A stretch of DNA of 20,467 nucleotides from Cyanobacteria bacterium UBA11153. Lineage in GTDB: Bacteria; Cyanobacteriota; Cyanobacteriia; Cyanobacteriales; Coleofasciculaceae. Both the position numbers and the translations under genes were made by a program. Under the pieces are notes generated by a model, which worked only from the letters and a program-made list of their open reading frames with translations, was not told the origin of the DNA and searched no databases. The DNA lies in the NCBI GenBank assembly GCA_003511885.1, contig DOIX01000310.1:1-20467 (forward strand), read 5' to 3'. Positions 18,701-20,467 of the stretch are shown one piece after another. Each line of letters starts with the position of its first letter. Position 1 is the stretch's first letter.

Positions 18701-19749
18701 GTGTTAGCATATCCAGCAAACATGCTATCAGGAATGTAAAATAGACCATCACCAGCACCACTTCCTGGCTGTAAACTGGCATTAAATATAACAGAAGTAC
18801 CCAAATTAAAAACTGCTTGTCCATTATTTAATGCCCCATTCAGAGTCCCTGTATTGGTATTATAACCAATCAGATTTCCCGAATTACCCATAAAAACTTG
18901 GAATTTTTGCAGAGTAATTAAAGGATTACTATTACTCTCATTCAAATCGAGGCGAATTTCCCGAAAATTCTGTCCCGAAATTTGCACGGTAGGCAATTCC
19001 GATAATTTTAGCGATCGCGTAAAACTGGCAATGACATCTTTGAGAGTAGGATCTTGGCTGGGCTTGATATTATTGGTATTGTAACCTTGTTCGCTGGGTG
19101 AATTTTTAATCCGCAAAAATGAGTTAATTGTCCCAGTTCCCGAACTGCCAGAGACATTGGATCTAGCAATATATGCACCATTAACGAAGCCAAAGGTTTG
19201 GCTGCCCAAATCAAGAGACAGTGAGTCAGTAAAAATATGATTAGCTTCTTGCCCAGAATTGATACTTTTTGCTGTTAATTTGAAGGTGGCGTTAAGAGAA
19301 TCATCTGGGTTAACGTACCATGTGGTGGTAATTTTACCATTTACTTTGCCATCCAAATCTAGGGCACTGCCATCAGTAACTTGCCAAGCTTCATGTCCCT
19401 CTCCTGATGTTTGAATGGTTTGGTCATCTGATGTACCAAATCTGCCATCAGCACCAGAATCTAAGTGTAAAACTTGGAGTTGTACTGTGTCACCCGAAGT
19501 AAATCCTTTGGCAGTAATATAGGCAGTTTCTCCCGGTTGATAATCATTTTTATTGGTAGTTACAGTAGGTGTAATCTTACTTTCAGACCCCGATCTTCGT
19601 AATAATTTAGAGAAACTAACTTGATTCTTATTATTCCTAATTCTGGATAATTCATCGTCAAATTTTCTCAAGATTGGAGATGATAAAGATCCCAGAGAAT
19701 CTCCATCTGCGAATAGATTAAAAAGTAAAACGGTGTTTTGCGTACTCAT
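15709..19749 (-). CDS. Large RTX adhesin with SdrD B-like domains, probable type I secretion substrate
   Basis: Complete 1346-residue protein with no Sec signal. Regions: an Ig-like module with YQPGETAYITAKGF (about 60-175); a region with INSFLRIKNSPSEQGYNT (about 180-380) that resembles the domain of cyanobacterial exosortase-dependent surface proteins (from memory, moderate certainty); three SdrD B-like domains (about 382-495, 496-597, 598-698) with Ca-binding DxDGDGIKDAGE motifs, the last two nearly identical; a DUF11-like region (about 703-900); and RTX-type nonapeptide repeats (about 1186-1260, for example GGDDLLVGGQGGD). The acidic, RTX-following C-terminus lacking a membrane anchor is typical of uncleaved type I secretion signals. 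Known: SdrD B domains and RTX repeats fold on calcium outside the cell. Inferred: a calcium-stabilised surface or matrix adhesin. No exporter genes are nearby. GGAGG lies 14 nt before the ATG, which is longer than usual. Confidence 0.9.
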   Translation of the reverse strand: MSTQNTVLLFNLFADGDSLGSLSSPILRKFDDELSRIRNNKNQVSFSKLLRRSGSESKITPTVTTNKNDYQPGETAYITAKGFTSGDTVQLQVLHLDSGADGRFGTSDDQTIQTSGEGHEAWQVTDGSALDLDGKVNGKITTTWYVNPDDSLNATFKLTAKSINSGQEANHIFTDSLSLDLGSQTFGFVNGAYIARSNVSGSSGTGTINSFLRIKNSPSEQGYNTNNIKPSQDPTLKDVIASFTRSLKLSELPTVQISGQNFREIRLDLNESNSNPLITLQKFQVFMGNSGNLIGYNTNTGTLNGALNNGQAVFNLGTSVIFNASLQPGSGAGDGLFYIPDSMFAGYANTSFVYLYTKFDGSESGFEEFSVAARGAIVPSGGISGRVFNDLNGDGDDESGVDSGLNNVTLKLFLDDGDGVFEANEGSFDPTKDSLITTKITSGNGGYSFTNLLSGNYFVQEILLSGFFPTPAGSNNYRLVTVGTSNTTGINFGNFQLGSISGQKFQDTDGDGIKDAGETGISGWSIFIDTNNNGIKDTGETSATTNANGNYSFNGLTTGSYTIREVQQTGWVQTTSNPSAINITSGTNITGIDFGNFQLGSISGQKFQDTDGDGIKDAGETGLSGWSIFIDTDNDGIKDAGEISTTTDADGNYSFNGLTTGSYTIREVQQTGWVQTTSNPSPINITSGTNVTGIDFGNRQTTNLQILKSFNPTFKGLKVAIPDEQISFKLTAKNAGPTDAQYILVSDTINPAQLIVQSVTTPEGWINLDTYDPNNDGILDGIDSDGDGNIDFIGDGNKNTIQVLIPSLLNGAEGEITVQSTVSSDTVTISNFFGVFGENSALQEYSNVALFGKSYLPLNLRKEANSSIINFRINNIGNSTANITSSVADSDTSDNFATDYATIPTYTYSAALGNGENFNALFGMPEENSDPHNPDYSLVTDADYCISTTTGSIITQNCSALIASGLAYNQSAFLPNGTQGNAGFHVEWDNKELLESSPGWSTFLAASADGDLTDSSDEEYVLNFLSQLVANGHTAPNIYVEGELQLVNPQTGQTQSIVFTQAQITPDLATQTIILVKNNGVFFADENLTPGVQIVGVNNLQLALDTLPPATNTQSSLKIVIDSQVTTTRLETLNSNSLSDKGYIVTDLQILGNTITFDAQNGSGDIDLSLIQVTAPTNANITIQGGNATDKLRGSARAETILGNNGADIIIGGLGSDKLFGKSGMDLLRGDGGDDLLVGGQGGDTLRGSFGADILIGANYDPLTNAITQDGGAADIYVLEANAGLDIVRGYQVGSDKIGLLGINLNSLSLTQQGVDAVISFNGADLMRVEGVCTQNLAFTTNFTYI
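17661..18272 (-). repeat. Two tandem 306-bp copies encoding SdrD B-like domains
   Basis: Copies at 17661-17966 and 17967-18272 keep an exact 306-bp period (102 codons) and are nearly identical over long stretches. Differences cluster in the Asp/Asn positions of the calcium loops and in a few third positions. This points to a recent in-frame duplication of one domain. A diverged third domain precedes them in the protein. Confidence 0.9.
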
Positions 19750-19763
19750 GGCTAAAACTAATG

Positions 19764-19768
19764 CCTCC
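19764..19768 (-). promoter_or_regulatory. Ribosome binding site of the RTX adhesin with long spacing
   Basis: GGAGG on the minus strand ends 14 nt before ATG 19749. The optimal gap is 5-9 nt, so translation may be inefficient or the mRNA may fold to shorten the gap. No alternative start at better spacing was found. Confidence 0.45.
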
Positions 19769-19782
19769 GATTAAGAATGGTT

Positions 19783-19864
19783 ATACCAAATCCGCTTTTT
19801 AAACCCCTATTATCAGTCAGGGTTGTTCTTGAGATAAAGGGGGTAATTAAACTGGATTTGGTAT
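19783..19864. mobile_element. MITE-like 82-bp element with 11-bp terminal inverted repeats
   Basis: ATACCAAATCC (19783-19793) is exactly inverted as GGATTTGGTAT (19854-19864). Inner blocks AAACCCC and GGGGGTAATT continue the imperfect palindrome. There is no ORF. The element sits 34 nt upstream of the RTX start codon, so it is in the 5' untranslated or promoter region. No transposase is nearby; the size and ends fit a non-autonomous MITE-like repeat. Confidence 0.6.
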
Positions 19865-19940
19865 TATGTGTAGATTCACTCCAAGCCAAGATGCCAGGAA
19901 GTTTACATTAAACTTGTAAAAAAATGGGTCAGGGTAAACT

Positions 19941-19946
19941 ATTATA
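19941..19946 (-). promoter_or_regulatory. Candidate -10 box (TATAAT) upstream of the RTX adhesin
   Basis: A perfect TATAAT on the minus strand, about 190 nt before the RTX start. No matching -35 hexamer was found at 16-18 nt, so it is only a candidate. If used, the MITE-like element would be transcribed as part of the leader. Confidence 0.25.
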
Positions 19947-20052
19947 CCGAAATTAAGCGATAAATAGTTATAAAGAGCTAACCCAAAACTCCAATTTTCT
20001 CTCAGATAAATATAAATATACTCAATATTAGACAATTCACAAGTAAATTATG

Positions 20053-20111
20053 TGAAGATTTGATGAAGTAATTGGCTTTTTCGTCATTCCTATATGAAGA
20101 CTTGATGAAGT
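20053..20111. promoter_or_regulatory. Pair of 17-bp direct repeats spaced 42 bp, possible regulator-binding sites
   Basis: TGAAGATTTGATGAAGT (20053-20069) and TGAAGACTTGATGAAGT (20095-20111) differ at one base and start 42 bp apart, which is four helical turns. They lie upstream of the RTX adhesin. The spacing suits a regulator that binds one DNA face. The remainder of 19867-20282 is AT-rich and contains a 6-bp hairpin (20144-20160) but no credible ORF. Confidence 0.5.
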
Positions 20112-20116
20112 GCGGA

Positions 20117-20137
20117 TAAGCTGCTGCGCATTTAAAC
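20117..20137. repeat. 21-bp dispersed repeat, intergenic copy
   Basis: This sequence, containing GCTGCTGCGCATTTAAAC, is repeated exactly at 20447-20467, in the same orientation, at the right end of the window. Confidence 0.8.
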
Positions 20138-20282
20138 TGTATATTTTCCCTTTAGGAAAAAATCGCTCAAAGTCTCTCTCCTGCACCCCGGCTCCCCTGC
20201 CCTCAAAACAAACAATTTAAAAGCGTGACAGCTTATCTCCTTACCGACAAGGATTACTGAAAAATTATCAGTGCCATTTTCC

Positions 20283-20467
20283 CTATTCCCTACTTCCTTT
20301 CAAAAGGCAATTAGGCAATTTAGCCTGGGCAGCAGACATTGTTAGATTTGGTATAGTAGCAACCAAGGTTACCTTATCCGATTCATCCTTCACCCAGCCT
20401 GTAGCTTCTATGATGGCAGAATTGCGATGCCGAAGGCGAGCGAAACTAAGCTGCTGCGCATTTAAAC
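20283..20467 (-). CDS. C-terminal end of another TPS exoprotein, partial at the right edge
   Basis: The frame is open from the window edge to TAG at 20283-20285 (about 61 codons). It encodes AIIEATGWVKDESDKVTL and ends near LPNC plus seven residues. This matches the C-terminal module of the TPS exoprotein at 11571-15383 (EATGW, then KVTLVA, then a Cys close to the end). The codons before AIIEATGW (20418-20467) are low in resemblance to the paralogue and consist of a dispersed repeat read in frame. The gene may be intact with a repeat inserted in a linker, or it may be a decaying remnant; the window cannot decide. It lies about 530 nt upstream of the RTX gene on the same strand. Confidence 0.72.
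   Translation of the reverse strand, partial: LNAQQLSFARLRHRNSAIIEATGWVKDESDKVTLVATIPNLTMSAAQAKLPNCLLKGSRE
20447..20467. repeat. 21-bp dispersed repeat, copy inside the partial TPS reading frame
   Basis: Exact copy of 20117-20137 ending at the last base of the window. It is read in frame within the TPS fragment, next to a GATGCCGAAGGCGAGC stretch typical of cyanobacterial dispersed repeats. Confidence 0.8.

Noticed and set aside
11571..19749. Contact-dependent inhibition toxin carried by the TPS or RTX protein
   Set aside because: Neither C-terminus has a toxin-like variable domain or VENN-type motif, and no small immunity gene follows either stop codon.
19847..20035. Minus-strand 62-codon open frame upstream of the RTX gene
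   Set aside because: It needs a TTG start, has no ribosome site, is full of Tyr/Ile/Asn from AT-rich DNA and overlaps the end of the MITE-like element.

Overview
The window looks like chromosomal DNA of a filamentous, Oscillatoria/Microcoleus-type cyanobacterium. Support comes from six copies of the HIP1 octamer GCGATCGC, several heptanucleotide tandem-repeat arrays between genes, and a gene set that is strongly cyanobacterial: TPR-CHAT proteins, CHASE2 hybrid kinase/cyclase, DUF928, and a long two-partner-secretion (TPS) exoprotein with the cyanobacterial C-terminal module. The genus cannot be fixed from the sequence alone.

All genes lie on the minus strand, so transcription runs right to left. 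From right to left: (1) the last ~60 codons of a TPS exoprotein entering at the right edge (20283-20467); (2) a 533-bp gap with a MITE-like element, a pair of 17-bp direct repeats and one copy of a 21-bp repeat; (3) a 1346-residue RTX adhesin with SdrD B-like domains (15709-19749); (4) a 325-bp gap with a hairpin and a ~97-bp palindromic element; (5) a 1270-residue TPS exoprotein (11571-15383); (6) a TPR-CHAT protein with a signal sequence (8636-11281); (7) a DUF928 protein with four 22-residue repeats (7477-8421); (8) a membrane CHASE2 / histidine kinase / receiver / adenylate cyclase protein (4040-7393); (9) a second, larger TPR-CHAT protein running off the left edge (1-3795).

Seen directly: apart from the CHASE2 sensor, which is a membrane protein, every complete product and the left CHAT protein carries a Sec-type signal or (the RTX protein) looks like a type I substrate. 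Both CHAT domains keep the His and Cys of the caspase-like dyad. Inferred: the block is a cell-surface module in which large adhesins are displayed, exported CHAT proteins and the DUF928 protein act on or beside them in the periplasm, and the CHASE2 protein turns an extracytoplasmic cue into cAMP through a phosphorelay inside one chain. No TpsB/FhaC-type pore and no type I exporter is encoded here, so secretion must rely on genes elsewhere. No tRNA, rRNA, CRISPR array, transposase or integrase was seen.
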